This document shows, piece by piece, positions 42,710 to 50,646 of a stretch of DNA of 64,000 nt. The notes below the pieces were generated by a model. It had not been told where the DNA came from. It made no database searches and was given only the letters and a program-made list of their open reading frames with translations. The position numbers and the translations under genes are program-made. Within the stretch, counting starts at the first letter, position 1. Every line of letters starts with the position of its first letter. The DNA lies in the NCBI GenBank assembly GCA_023398815.1, contig JAEWRW010000036.1, forward strand, positions 1 to 64,000. Reading direction: 5' to 3'. Source of the stretch: Bacillota bacterium. GTDB lineage: Bacteria; Bacillota; Clostridia; Christensenellales; UMGS416.

Positions 42710-42982
42710 TCAGGCTGTCGACAAAGTCGACAGCCTTTCGCGACTGCCGCTGTGGCGACAGCCGCGATTCAAACAGCTTGTTCTCGTTATGGCCAGATCG
42801 GTCGCCGCACATGTCGCCGACCGATCACAATTTGAAGCTCTCCTGCGGGCTTTTAGGATAAGTTGCGCCTTCGGGCGGGGTTTTCTCTTCTGCTCGCGCT
42901 GACTCTGTCTTTCCTCTCGTCGAATGAATCGGCGGGAGGTTCCTCTCCATCTGCTTGTACTGGGGGTTTGTAGACACTCTAA

Positions 42983-43002
42983 GGGAGCGGTTGCCCGCTC
43001 CC
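42983..43002. repeat. GGGAGCGG hairpin, copy 2
   Basis: Perfect arms GGGAGCGG/CCGCTCCC with loop TTGC, 25 bp beyond the end of the minus-strand dehydrogenase gene, where it can act as that operon's terminator. Plus-strand TTT follows. Confidence 0.7.
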
Positions 43003-43027
43003 TTTGCCGCACTCTCTTCGCGATGGC

Positions 43028-43960
43028 TCAGCCCTTTTCCAGTAAATCAATCAGGTTCTGCGCCGAAATCAGCCCCATGTTGTCCACTGCCTCCACCGTG
43101 GAGGCGGCGCAGTGGCAGCCGATGACCACGTTGTCCAACTCAAACCAACCGTCGTCGGCTGGGGGCTCCTGCTCAAACACATCGAGCCCGGCCCCCCAGA
43201 TGGCGTTGCGCCGCAGGGCATCGAGCAGCGCGGCCTCGTCTACAATGCCGCCCCGGGCGGTGTTCACGAGCACGGCGGTCGGCTTCATTTGGGCGAGCTC
43301 GGCCGCGCCGATCATGTGCCGCGTTTCGTCAGTCAGCGGCAGGTGGAGGCTGACAAAGTCGGCCTGACGCAGGATGTCCTCCACCGTGGCGCGCTCGATG
43401 CCCAGCTCCCGGGCAGCAGCCTCGTTCCACACCACATCGTGGGCCAGCACGCGCATGCCGAACCCGGCGGCCCGCCGCGCCACCCCACGGCCAATGGCGC
43501 CCAGGCCGATGAGCCCCAGCGTCTTGCCGTACATGCTCTGGGTGTTGAACTTCTGCCAGTCCCCCCGGCGGCACTGCCGGTCTATCTGCACAACGCGGCG
43601 GGAGACCGCCAGCATCAGCGCCATGGCATAGTCGGCCACCGATTCGGAGTTGGCCCCGGCAGCCACCGCCACCGGGATCCCGGCTTGCCTGGCATACCCG
43701 AGGTCGATGTTGTCGGTGCCAATGCCATACTTGGAGATGGCGCGCAGGTGGGTGGCATGCCGTAGCACGGCCTCGCCCAGCGGGTCCACGCCAATGACGA
43801 CCCCGTCGACCTCGGCGATGGCCTCGGCCATCTCGGCCTCGGTGAGGATGCGTCCGTAGGGGTTGAGGATGAGCTCATAGCCGCGCTCCCGCAGCATCTC
43901 CAGCGGGCGGGGGTTGCTTTTGCCAAAGGAGCGCGGGGTCACCAGGATGCGCACGCTCAT
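43028..43960 (-). CDS. D-2-hydroxyacid dehydrogenase (PGDH-like)
   Basis: A 310-residue NAD-dependent 2-hydroxyacid dehydrogenase. The Rossmann motif LGLIGLGAIGRGVARRAAGFGMRV is near residue 147, followed by FVSLHLPLTDETRHMI, VNTARGGIVDEAALLDAL (catalytic Arg), AGLDVFEQEPP (catalytic Glu) and GCHCAASTVEA (catalytic His). It reduces 2-keto acids or oxidises 2-hydroxy acids; in this operon probably an aldonate-like compound. Last gene of the minus-strand set, overlapping the upstream gene by 4 nt. Confidence 0.88.
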   Translation of the reverse strand: MSVRILVTPRSFGKSNPRPLEMLRERGYELILNPYGRILTEAEMAEAIAEVDGVVIGVDPLGEAVLRHATHLRAISKYGIGTDNIDLGYARQAGIPVAVAAGANSESVADYAMALMLAVSRRVVQIDRQCRRGDWQKFNTQSMYGKTLGLIGLGAIGRGVARRAAGFGMRVLAHDVVWNEAAARELGIERATVEDILRQADFVSLHLPLTDETRHMIGAAELAQMKPTAVLVNTARGGIVDEAALLDALRRNAIWGAGLDVFEQEPPADDGWFELDNVVIGCHCAASTVEAVDNMGLISAQNLIDLLEKG

Positions 43961-44544
43961 TGGCCCTGCTCCTTCCAGTTGGGGTTGTCCACCAGCGTGG
44001 GCTGGCCATCACGGGCCACCACCAGTTTGCGGAACCCTTTGGTTTCGATGGTGCCGTAGTCGTGGCCGGCGTCGGCGCGGAACACGAAGAACATGACGAG
44101 CGGTTCGGTGCCGGTGTTCACGCTGCGGTGGGCGTAGCGCTTTGGCACATAGCACGCCCCGCCGGGGGTGAAGGTCACCCACTGCACGTCGCCCTCGGGG
44201 CTCTCCATCAGCATGCCACCCTGGCCCGAAAGGCAGTAGTACACCTCCGCCGTGTCGAGAATGGTGTGGAAGTGCCCCTTGGTCATGAAGTACTCATCGC
44301 CGACCAGGCCGGGGTAGAGGATCGTGGTGCCAAAGGCCAGGTCCCCGGCGGTCTCTGGCAGGCCCAGTTCATAGAATTCGTACACCAATGGGTCGCCGCC
44401 CTCCACCGCGCAGGTGAAGGCGGCTTTGTCGTGGTACATGCCGGCCATCTGCCCCAGCTTCCGGGTCGTGGTGTTGGCGTCCGGCGAGCGGCCGGTCGTC
44501 AGGTCAAAGGCCATGCAGAAGGCCTGGGTCAATTCTGGTTTCAT
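43957..44544 (-). CDS. Cupin-type (archaeal-class) glucose-6-phosphate isomerase-like protein
   Basis: A 195-residue cupin resembling the metal-dependent phosphoglucose isomerase family. Metal ligands are visible as His91, His93 and Glu100 in TKGHFHTILDTAEVYYC, with a later His in PKRYAHRSVN. An in-frame GTG upstream overlaps the RBS; GGAGG lies 6 nt before the ATG at 44544. Isomerisation of a sugar or sugar phosphate in the GntR regulon is inferred; the substrate could differ from glucose-6-phosphate. Confidence 0.82.
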   Translation of the reverse strand: MKPELTQAFCMAFDLTTGRSPDANTTTRKLGQMAGMYHDKAAFTCAVEGGDPLVYEFYELGLPETAGDLAFGTTILYPGLVGDEYFMTKGHFHTILDTAEVYYCLSGQGGMLMESPEGDVQWVTFTPGGACYVPKRYAHRSVNTGTEPLVMFFVFRADAGHDYGTIETKGFRKLVVARDGQPTLVDNPNWKEQGQ

Positions 44545-44555
44545 CGTCGTCCTCC

Positions 44556-45503
44556 TCACTTGCCGTTCCGCAGTTCCATGGCCAGTCGCTCCAGCGTGCC
44601 AAAGTGCGGGGCAATGTCAATGTGGAACACCTCGGCAATCACCTGCGTCCAGCCATGGATGAAGTAGATCCAGCCGTCCTCCACTTGTAGGGCGCGGGTT
44701 TCCCGCTGCCGTTCGGCCTGGTGCAGGAAGTCGAGCGCCCCGCGGTAGTTGAGCTCCCAAGCGATGCCGCCCTGCGGGAATACACCGGCGTCGGTGAGGG
44801 GGGATCCGGGGCGGTCCTTGCCCAGGCCGGTGGCGTTGACGACCAACGAATGGGGCTTGAGACCCGCCAGAATGCGGTCGTTCTGGGCGGGTTCGGGCAC
44901 CAGGTGGTAGTCAAACGGGCAGGCCAGGTCAAGGGCACCCAGGATCTGCCGCGCTGAATCCAGCCGCGGCTGGCTGCGGTTGGTGAGCACGATGCGGCTG
45001 GGCACGTTGGCCCCGCGGCTGCGGCGCGCCAGGTACGCGCTGATGGCCAGCGCGCTGCCCCCGGCACCGAGGATCAGCACCTCACCGCCGTGGGTGGCGA
45101 AGTAGTCCGCCGGCAGGAAGGCTTCCATCGCCAGACCGCTGGAGATGGGGTCCTTGGCGGCCCCCACGAGTTTCCCGTCCTGCTTGGCGATGGAGGAAAT
45201 CTCGTTGAACGCCACGGCGTAGGGGTCCAGCTCGTCAAAGAGATCCCGCGCGGCGTTCAGCAGGTCGATCTTGTGGGTCGTCACCAGCGCCCCCAGTGAG
45301 AGCGGGTCGTCGCGGATGAACTCCACGCAACGGCGGTACTCCTCCGCCGGGGCGTGGATGCCGATGTCGATGCCCTTGAGCACCGCGTCGGTGAGCCCCA
45401 TGGCCTGGGCCCAGCGGGGGAAGAGGGTCATGATGGACGACTGGGTCGTGGTGACCCCAATGAAGTACATCGTTGGTTGGGTGGCACGTTCGGGCAGTTT
45501 CAT
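44556..45503 (-). CDS. Shikimate dehydrogenase-like (AroE-fold) protein
   Basis: A 315-residue two-domain protein of the shikimate/quinate dehydrogenase superfamily. The N-terminal half contains MYFIGVTTTQSSIMTLFPRWA and GALVTTHKIDLL (cf. VTxPxK with catalytic Lys). The Rossmann half has VLILGAGGSALAISAYLARRS and VLTNRSQPRLDSA. The usual shikimate-binding N[VI]T motif near the N terminus is changed, and it sits among sugar-catabolic genes. Oxidation of another cyclic polyol or acid is therefore more likely than aromatic biosynthesis. RBS CAGGAGGA. Confidence 0.78.
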   Translation of the reverse strand: MKLPERATQPTMYFIGVTTTQSSIMTLFPRWAQAMGLTDAVLKGIDIGIHAPAEEYRRCVEFIRDDPLSLGALVTTHKIDLLNAARDLFDELDPYAVAFNEISSIAKQDGKLVGAAKDPISSGLAMEAFLPADYFATHGGEVLILGAGGSALAISAYLARRSRGANVPSRIVLTNRSQPRLDSARQILGALDLACPFDYHLVPEPAQNDRILAGLKPHSLVVNATGLGKDRPGSPLTDAGVFPQGGIAWELNYRGALDFLHQAERQRETRALQVEDGWIYFIHGWTQVIAEVFHIDIAPHFGTLERLAMELRNGK

Positions 45504-45524
45504 GGCGTTCCTCCTGGTTGTCAG

Positions 45525-46481
45525 TTACGTTCTGGGTTCAAAGGAAAAGGCGTGGGCAGGGTTGTCGATCGTCCATTGCCGCAGAAGAGCCTCGCCAAAG
45601 CCCTGCCGGCGCAGCAGCGGCAGAAACACTCGCTGCAGGTAATCGAGCCCCACCGTGCCGCCGTAGGCAATGTGGCGTTCGCGGGTGCCATCCAGCCCCA
45701 GCAGCAGTCGGCCCGCGTGGCCGGCTTCAGCCATCGCGGCCAACAACCCGGCTTCGTCCTCGTCGCTGTGGTACTTGGGGCGGCCGACGGTGTCATACTC
45801 CAGCCACACACCGGTGCGGGCGATGGCGAGGTTCAGGGCCAAGTCGGTGGTGCGGTCAGCGTGGCAGACGATGATGGAGCAAGCAGGCACACCCATGCCG
45901 CGCAGGAAATCCACCAGCGCCACAGCGTGCTGCCCGGCCTCGGTGTGGCAGAGAAGTGGCGCGCCGGTACGGAGGCTTGCCTCCGCCGCCGCCCGCAGCA
46001 ACGCGGCCACTCGCCCCTGTGGGCCCTCGGGGCCGATGGCGACCTTGATGACCCCGGCCCGTGCCGCCAGCCGTGCCGTGGGCAGGGCGTCGTCGCCGTC
46101 GCCGTGCATGCCGGTCTCAACCTCCCGGGCGAATAGCTCGGTGAGATACTCCTCGGGCAGGTAATGAACCCAATGATTGGCGGGGTAGAAGGGCAGGCGG
46201 TGAAAGCCGGTGGACGCGATGACCGCCACGCCGCTTTGGCGCGCTGCCTCCGCCTGCCACGCCGCCATGCGGCCGCAGCCCACCGGCTGGGCATCCACCA
46301 CCGTGCCACCGCCAGCCGCGCGGTAGCGGTGGAGTTCGGCCAGTGTGCGGTCGAAATCATCGAGCCGCAGCGCCGGGTTGAGACGCGCCGCCGGCCCGTC
46401 TGCCAGGAAGAGGTGATCGTGGCTGTCCACCGGCCCAGCCGTGGCTGGGTCGCGGTCGCCCAGCACCGTTCGCAGGATCAT
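45525..46481 (-). CDS. Phosphotriesterase-family amidohydrolase (probable lactonase)
   Basis: A 318-residue PTE-family TIM barrel. Metal-ligand pattern: His21 and His23 in VDSHDHLF, candidate carboxylated Lys in GVIKVAIGPEG, His in LLCHTEAG, His in IIVCHADRTTD, and Asp in LLGLDGTRE. Many members are sugar or acyl lactonases. First gene of the minus-strand operon with a GntR-type operator at its promoter. It is the second lactonase-type enzyme in the regulon beside the SMP-30 protein. Confidence 0.85.
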   Translation of the reverse strand: MILRTVLGDRDPATAGPVDSHDHLFLADGPAARLNPALRLDDFDRTLAELHRYRAAGGGTVVDAQPVGCGRMAAWQAEAARQSGVAVIASTGFHRLPFYPANHWVHYLPEEYLTELFAREVETGMHGDGDDALPTARLAARAGVIKVAIGPEGPQGRVAALLRAAAEASLRTGAPLLCHTEAGQHAVALVDFLRGMGVPACSIIVCHADRTTDLALNLAIARTGVWLEYDTVGRPKYHSDEDEAGLLAAMAEAGHAGRLLLGLDGTRERHIAYGGTVGLDYLQRVFLPLLRRQGFGEALLRQWTIDNPAHAFSFEPRT

Positions 46482-46501
46482 GGCAACCTCGTTATGTCAG
46501 T

Positions 46502-46513
46502 ATGTACGGACAT
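46502..46513 (-). promoter_or_regulatory. Putative GntR operator, copy 2
   Basis: Palindrome ATGTACGGACAT, one base off perfect, extended by flanking T/A. Read on the minus strand it begins directly after the -10 box of the lactonase operon, the same geometry as at 1319-1330. Confidence 0.65.
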
Positions 46514-46542
46514 ATGATATCAAGTTTTTGCCGAAAGCACAA
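46514..46542 (-). promoter_or_regulatory. Promoter of the minus-strand sugar operon
   Basis: Minus strand: TTGTGC (46542-46537), 17-bp spacer, TATCAT (46519-46514), immediately upstream of the palindrome. Confidence 0.65.
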
Positions 46543-46973
46543 CCTTTGTGCAGGAGCATGGGCCACGGTGATGTGCGAAAACCAAAGTGACGGGCAGGAG
46601 CAGGCTGTTAGGCCGCTGCCGTCTCCCTGATCGCTTCGATCGGCCAGCCATTGTCGTTGGGGCGTTGTCACGGTGTACTTTCGCTCCGTTGTGTTGGCAT
46701 TCTGACCGTGAAAGTATTGCGCAGTGCAGAGCAGATGCGTTGTATGCCCCGGACATGCAACGACTGCAGGGTTGGCGGTACCCAGTCTGCCCGGTGCGAT
46801 TCCCAGGCAAGCGCCCGTATTCGCCCAACCGGGCTGAACCGCCTATTCTGGTGTGCCTGGGGCGGACGTACTGTCTCAGTGATGTCGAGCATGGCCAGCC
46901 CGGCAGGCACTGCCGTCCATGATAGTCACCGACGACCGGGCGCGGAGCGTTCCTGGGTGCTCGGCCTTTGCCC
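46543..46973. other. Non-coding gap between divergent sugar operons
   Basis: About 430 bp with no ORF showing neighbour-like codon use or a ribosome-binding site. A GATCG-CTT-CGATC stem lies at 46630-46642. I see no remnant of a transporter or transposase. The promoters at both ends each carry the GntR-type palindrome. Confidence 0.4.
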
Positions 46974-47001
46974 TTGACTTGCGTCCCCGCCGTGGTATGA
47001 T
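46974..47001 (+). promoter_or_regulatory. Promoter of the GntR-kinase operon
   Basis: TTGACT (46974-46979), 16-bp spacer, TATGAT (46996-47001), with an extended -10 TG at 46993-46994. Confidence 0.75.
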
Positions 47002-47010
47002 GGCAGTGCA

Positions 47011-47022
47011 TTGTACGAACAA
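47011..47022 (+). promoter_or_regulatory. Putative GntR operator, copy 3 (autoregulatory)
   Basis: Palindrome TTGTACGAACAA, 9 bp after the -10 box and 18 bp before the regulator's start codon. Occupancy should repress the regulator and the kinase gene behind it. Confidence 0.7.
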
Positions 47023-47040
47023 TCAACATTGGGGGACACC

Positions 47041-47796
47041 ATGCTGCAGGACGGTATGCTAGACAAGAACTCGCCGGTGCCGCTTTATTATCAGCTGAAG
47101 CGGATGATTCTGGACGCCATCCACAGCGGCAGCCTGCACCCCGGCGACAGCCTGCCCACCGAAACTGAGCTCAGCGCCCAGTATGCCATCAGCCGCTCCA
47201 CCGTGCGGCAGGCCATGGCGGAGCTGGTGCACGAAGGGTATCTCTACCGGCAGAAGAGCAAAGGAACCTACGTCTCCCTGCCCAAGCTCTCTCAGCGGTT
47301 TGCCACCTCCATCCAGACCTACCGGGATGAGATGAAGCGCCTGGGGGTGGAGCCGCGCACCGACGTCATCCGCCTGCGGGTCACCCCCGCCGATGAGGCC
47401 GCCGCCCAAAGCCTAGGCCTGCCGGTGGGGGAGAAGCTCATCGAGTTGGTGCGTCTGCGCTACGCCAATGGCGACCCGCTGGTCGTCGTGAGCACCTGCC
47501 TGCCCCATGACCTCTGCGCGTCACTGCTGGAGCATGACTTCACCCAGGAGTCGCTCTATGAGGTGCTGGCGCGGGAGGAACGCACCCGGGTGGTGCGGGT
47601 GCGAAGGGTCATTGAGGCCGACACCGCCACCGCGCGGGACAGTCGGTATCTGGGCATTGCCACCGGCTTTGCCGTGCAGCAGTTCCGCACCGTGGGGTAC
47701 AACGCCCAGGATCGCCCGGTGGAATATTCGGTGGCCCGCTACCGGGGCGACCGCAATCAGTTTGTCGTGGAATCCCATCTGGAAAGGACGGAATGA
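47041..47796 (+). CDS. GntR/HutC-family transcriptional regulator (UTRA domain)
   Basis: A 251-residue repressor. The N-terminal winged helix has PLYYQLKRMILDAIHSGSLHPGDSLPTETELSAQYAISRSTVRQAMAELVHEGYLYRQKSKGTYVS. A C-terminal UTRA ligand domain (about 90-245) ends in the family pattern PVEYSVARYRGDRNQFVVE. The ATG at 47041 is used; upstream in-frame codons lie within the operator. Ligand is probably a sugar derivative. It is the only GntR-family gene in the window and the natural reader of the three palindromes. Confidence 0.9.
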   Translation: MLQDGMLDKNSPVPLYYQLKRMILDAIHSGSLHPGDSLPTETELSAQYAISRSTVRQAMAELVHEGYLYRQKSKGTYVSLPKLSQRFATSIQTYRDEMKRLGVEPRTDVIRLRVTPADEAAAQSLGLPVGEKLIELVRLRYANGDPLVVVSTCLPHDLCASLLEHDFTQESLYEVLAREERTRVVRVRRVIEADTATARDSRYLGIATGFAVQQFRTVGYNAQDRPVEYSVARYRGDRNQFVVESHLERTE

Positions 47797-47800
47797 AACT

Positions 47801-49321
47801 ATGGCGCTCTTACTGGCTCACGATTTGGGCACCTCCGGCAACAAAGCCACCCTGTACCGCGAGGACGGTACCCTGGTGGGCAGCCGGCTCTATGAGTACG
47901 ACACCCACTACTTCAACGGCAACTGGGCCGAGCAGAACGCCGAGGACTGGTGGCAGGCTGTCTGCCACACCACGCGGGAGCTGATGCAGGGCATCGCCCC
48001 CGGTGAGCTGGCCGCCGTGTCCTTCAGCGGGCAGATGATGGGGTGCCTGTGTGTGGATGGCGATGGCACGCCCCTGCGGCCGGCCATCATCTGGGCCGAC
48101 CAGCGTGCCGTGCGGCAGATGGACGAGGTGACCGCACGGGTGGGGGCCGAGCGCATCTACCGCATCACTGGCCACCGGCCCAGCGCGTCCTACAGCCTGG
48201 CGAAGCTGCTGTGGGTGAGGGACAACGAGCCCGAGGTGTACGCCCGCACAGCGCGGATGCTGCACTGCAAGGACTTCATCGTGCACCGTCTGACCGGGCG
48301 GTTTGTCACCGATCACTCGGATGCGTCCGGCACCAATCTCTTTGACCTCAACGCCCTCCAGTGGTCCCGGCAAATCATTGATGCCGCCGGCATTCGCCCC
48401 GATCTGCTGCCCGAGGCTGTGCCCTCCACCACCGTGGTGGGCAAGGTGACCGCCACTGCCGCGGCCCAGACCGGCCTGCCCGAAGGCCTGCCCGTCGTCA
48501 TCGGCGGCGGCGATGGCGTCTGCGCGGCGGTGGGGGCGGGGTGCGTCGCACCGGGGGATGCCTACAACTATGTGGGCTCGTCCTCCTGGATCGCCTATGC
48601 CGCCCGCAAGCCGCTCTTTGACGCCGACATGCGCACCTTCAACTGGGCCCACATGGTGCCGGGGCTCATCACGCCCTGCGGCACCATGCAGGCCGCCGGC
48701 GCGTCCTACCAGTGGGCGCGCAATATCCTCTGCGAGGAGGAGCGCAGCCTGGCCGCCGAGGGGGGCGGAAGCGTCTACGACCGCATGAACGCACTGGCGG
48801 CCCAGTCGCCGGTGGGTTCCAATGGACTCATCTACCTGCCGTATCTGATGGGCGAGCGCAGCCCCAGATGGAACCCCGATGCCCGCGGGTGCTTCCTGGG
48901 TATCAAAATGGAGCATACTAAGGCAGACCTGTTGCGCGCCGTCTTGGAAGGCGTGACGATGAATCTGGCCGTCATCCTCAACATCTTCCGCGAGAGCGGC
49001 GACATCCGGGAGCTGACGGTCATCGGCGGGGGTGCCAAAGGCCTGCTGTGGCGGCAGATGATGGCAGACGTCTATGGCCTGCCGGTGCGCATGCCGGCCT
49101 ATTTGGAGGAAGCGACCTCCATGGGCGCTGCCATCGCCGCCGGTGTGGGCGTGGGCCTCTATGCTGATTTTTCGGTCATTTCGGCTTTCAACCGCACCGT
49201 GGACACACTGCAGCCCGACCCGGCCAACCACGCCAAATACCGGAAGCTCGGTGTCGCGTTTGATGCCAGTTACGAGGCCATGCGCGGCACCTACGGCATG
49301 CTGGCAAATCTTACCCTGTAA
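47801..49321 (+). CDS. FGGY-family carbohydrate kinase (xylulokinase-like)
   Basis: A 506-residue sugar kinase. The N terminus LLLAHDLGTSGNKATLYREDG carries the phosphate-binding DXGT. SFSGQMMGCLCVDGDG, IIWADQRA and the hinge GGGDGVCAAVGAGCVAPG follow. The C-terminal adenosine motif is LTVIGGGAKGLLWRQMMADVYGLPV. Closest by pattern to xylulokinases, though the substrate is not certain. It begins 4 bp after the regulator gene and would phosphorylate the product of the regulon's earlier steps. Confidence 0.88.
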   Translation: MALLLAHDLGTSGNKATLYREDGTLVGSRLYEYDTHYFNGNWAEQNAEDWWQAVCHTTRELMQGIAPGELAAVSFSGQMMGCLCVDGDGTPLRPAIIWADQRAVRQMDEVTARVGAERIYRITGHRPSASYSLAKLLWVRDNEPEVYARTARMLHCKDFIVHRLTGRFVTDHSDASGTNLFDLNALQWSRQIIDAAGIRPDLLPEAVPSTTVVGKVTATAAAQTGLPEGLPVVIGGGDGVCAAVGAGCVAPGDAYNYVGSSSWIAYAARKPLFDADMRTFNWAHMVPGLITPCGTMQAAGASYQWARNILCEEERSLAAEGGGSVYDRMNALAAQSPVGSNGLIYLPYLMGERSPRWNPDARGCFLGIKMEHTKADLLRAVLEGVTMNLAVILNIFRESGDIRELTVIGGGAKGLLWRQMMADVYGLPVRMPAYLEEATSMGAAIAAGVGVGLYADFSVISAFNRTVDTLQPDPANHAKYRKLGVAFDASYEAMRGTYGMLANLTL

Positions 49322-49335
49322 GTGGACAGCATGCC

Positions 49336-49364
49336 TTGACAACGGCGCGGCGATGGGGTAGGAT
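49336..49364 (+). promoter_or_regulatory. Promoter of the hisC-like gene
   Basis: TTGACA (49336-49341), 17-bp spacer, TAGGAT (49359-49364), 14 bp after the kinase stop. It has no GntR-type palindrome, so this gene is probably outside that regulon. Confidence 0.78.
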
Positions 49365-49396
49365 GGAAGCGATTTAACGTGGTAAAGGATGAAAGC

Positions 49397-50467
49397 ATGG
49401 AACGTTACCTCAGCCCCAAGGCGCGGCAGATTACCCCCTATGTGCCGGGGGAGCAGCCGCAGGACAAACGCTACATCAAGCTCAACACCAACGAAAACCC
49501 CTACCCGCCGTCGCCCAAGGCGCTCGAGGCCATTGAGCGCGCCGCCAGCGGTGATCTGCGGCTCTACACCCGGCCGGAGATGGACGAGTTGCGCGATGCC
49601 ATTGCCCGGGTGCAAGGCCTGCCCGACCGAAGCTGGGTCTACTGCGGCAATGGCTCCGACGAGGTGCTGGCGCTGTCATTTCAGGCGTTCTTTGGCGGGG
49701 AGCAGCCATTGCTGTTCCCGGACATCACCTACAGCTTCTACCCCGTATACTGCGATCTTTACAGCATCGCCCAACGGACGGTGCCTCTGGCCGGGGATTT
49801 CACCATCCGCCTGGCAGACTATGATGTGCCGGCCTGCGGCGCGGTGTTCCCCAACCCCAACGCCCCCACGGGCATCTTCCATGACTTGGCGGACATCGAG
49901 GCGTATCTCACACGCCACGACGACCGGGTGCTGCTGGTGGACGAAGCCTATGTGCGCTTTGGTAACCAGTCCATGGTGCCGCTGCTGGCGAAGCACCCGA
50001 ACCTGGTGGTGGTGACGACCCTCTCCAAGAGCCACGCCCTGGCAGGGCTGCGATGCGGCATCGTCATGGCCCAGCCTCACCTTATTGACGGCGTCATCCG
50101 CATCAAAAATTCCTTCAACTCCTACCCGATGAGCGCCATGGCCCAGGCCGGGGCGACCGCCGCCATCCTGGATGACGACTATGCCAAGAACATTTGCGCC
50201 AAGGTGGCCGCCACCCGCGACCGGGTGCGGCAAGCGCTCGTTGCCCGTGGGTTTGCGGTCACGCCCTCCACGGCGAATCTGCTCTTTTTCCGCCATAACC
50301 TCATTGCCGGGCCGGCGCTCTTTGCTGCCCTGCGGCAGCGTGGCATCCTGGTGCGGCGCTTTGACAACCCCGCGCGCATCGCCGATTACATCCGCATGAC
50401 AATTGGAACAGACGAGGACATGGATCGGGTGCTCGCAGCCATTGACGAAATTTTGGCAGCAAACTAA
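49397..50467 (+). CDS. hisC: Histidinol-phosphate aminotransferase-like enzyme
   Basis: A 356-residue class I/II PLP aminotransferase. IKLNTNENPYPPSPKALEAI matches the HisC substrate loop. CGNGSDEVLALSFQAF, PNPNAPTG, LLVDEAYVRFG, the Schiff-base Lys in TTLSKSHALAGLRCG and the C-terminal IRMTIGTDEDMDRVLAAI follow. The ATG at 49397 (AAGGA upstream) is preferred over a GTG at 49379. No other his genes are nearby, so a role outside histidine synthesis is possible. Confidence 0.85.
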   Translation: MERYLSPKARQITPYVPGEQPQDKRYIKLNTNENPYPPSPKALEAIERAASGDLRLYTRPEMDELRDAIARVQGLPDRSWVYCGNGSDEVLALSFQAFFGGEQPLLFPDITYSFYPVYCDLYSIAQRTVPLAGDFTIRLADYDVPACGAVFPNPNAPTGIFHDLADIEAYLTRHDDRVLLVDEAYVRFGNQSMVPLLAKHPNLVVVTTLSKSHALAGLRCGIVMAQPHLIDGVIRIKNSFNSYPMSAMAQAGATAAILDDDYAKNICAKVAATRDRVRQALVARGFAVTPSTANLLFFRHNLIAGPALFAALRQRGILVRRFDNPARIADYIRMTIGTDEDMDRVLAAIDEILAAN

Positions 50468-50605
50468 GGCTGAATTGCGCAAAGACTAGGCTCGTTGCGG
50501 ATGACAGGAAAAATTCCTGTGAGATTGCTACATTGATCGCAACGGCTCCCACTCGGCCAAGGAACTGGAAGTATGGACGATTCCCCGCTGGCAAAAATGA
50601 CACTG

Positions 50606-50644
50606 CGGGAGAAAGACTCCCGACGAAGCGGCGGGGGTCTTTTG
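50606..50644 (+). promoter_or_regulatory. Two mutually exclusive hairpins in the murA leader
   Basis: Stem 1: CGGGAG (50606-50611) with CTCCCG (50617-50622). Stem 2: AAAGACTCCCG (50612-50622) with CGGGGGTCTTT (50632-50642, one U-G pair). They share 50617-50622, so only one can form. Stem 2 resembles a terminator and also covers the G-rich Shine-Dalgarno candidate just before the murA ATG (50647). The leader upstream (50468-50605) also has a CAGGAA/TTCCTG stem. Confidence 0.5.
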
Positions 50645-50646
50645 TT

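Larger units (their letters stand above)
42662..43027. other. Hairpin-dense intergenic region
   Basis: No gene. At least five stem-loops: GGGAGCGG-TTAT-CCGCTCCC (42690-42709), AGGCTGTCGAC/GTCGACAGCCT (42712-42736), CTGCCGC/GCGACAG near 42743-42761, ATCGGTCG/CGACCGAT around 42796-42827, and CGCC-TTCG-GGCG followed by GGGTTTT near 42868-42886. A second GGGAGCGG-TTGC-CCGCTCCC copy ends the region (42983-43002). The outer two may be the terminators of uvsE and of the convergent operon; the rest is unexplained. Confidence 0.5.

Noticed and set aside
46520..47029. ORFs in both strands of the gap before the GntR gene
   Set aside because: They lack RBSs, have codon use unlike neighbours, cross the promoter and operator, and show no domain.
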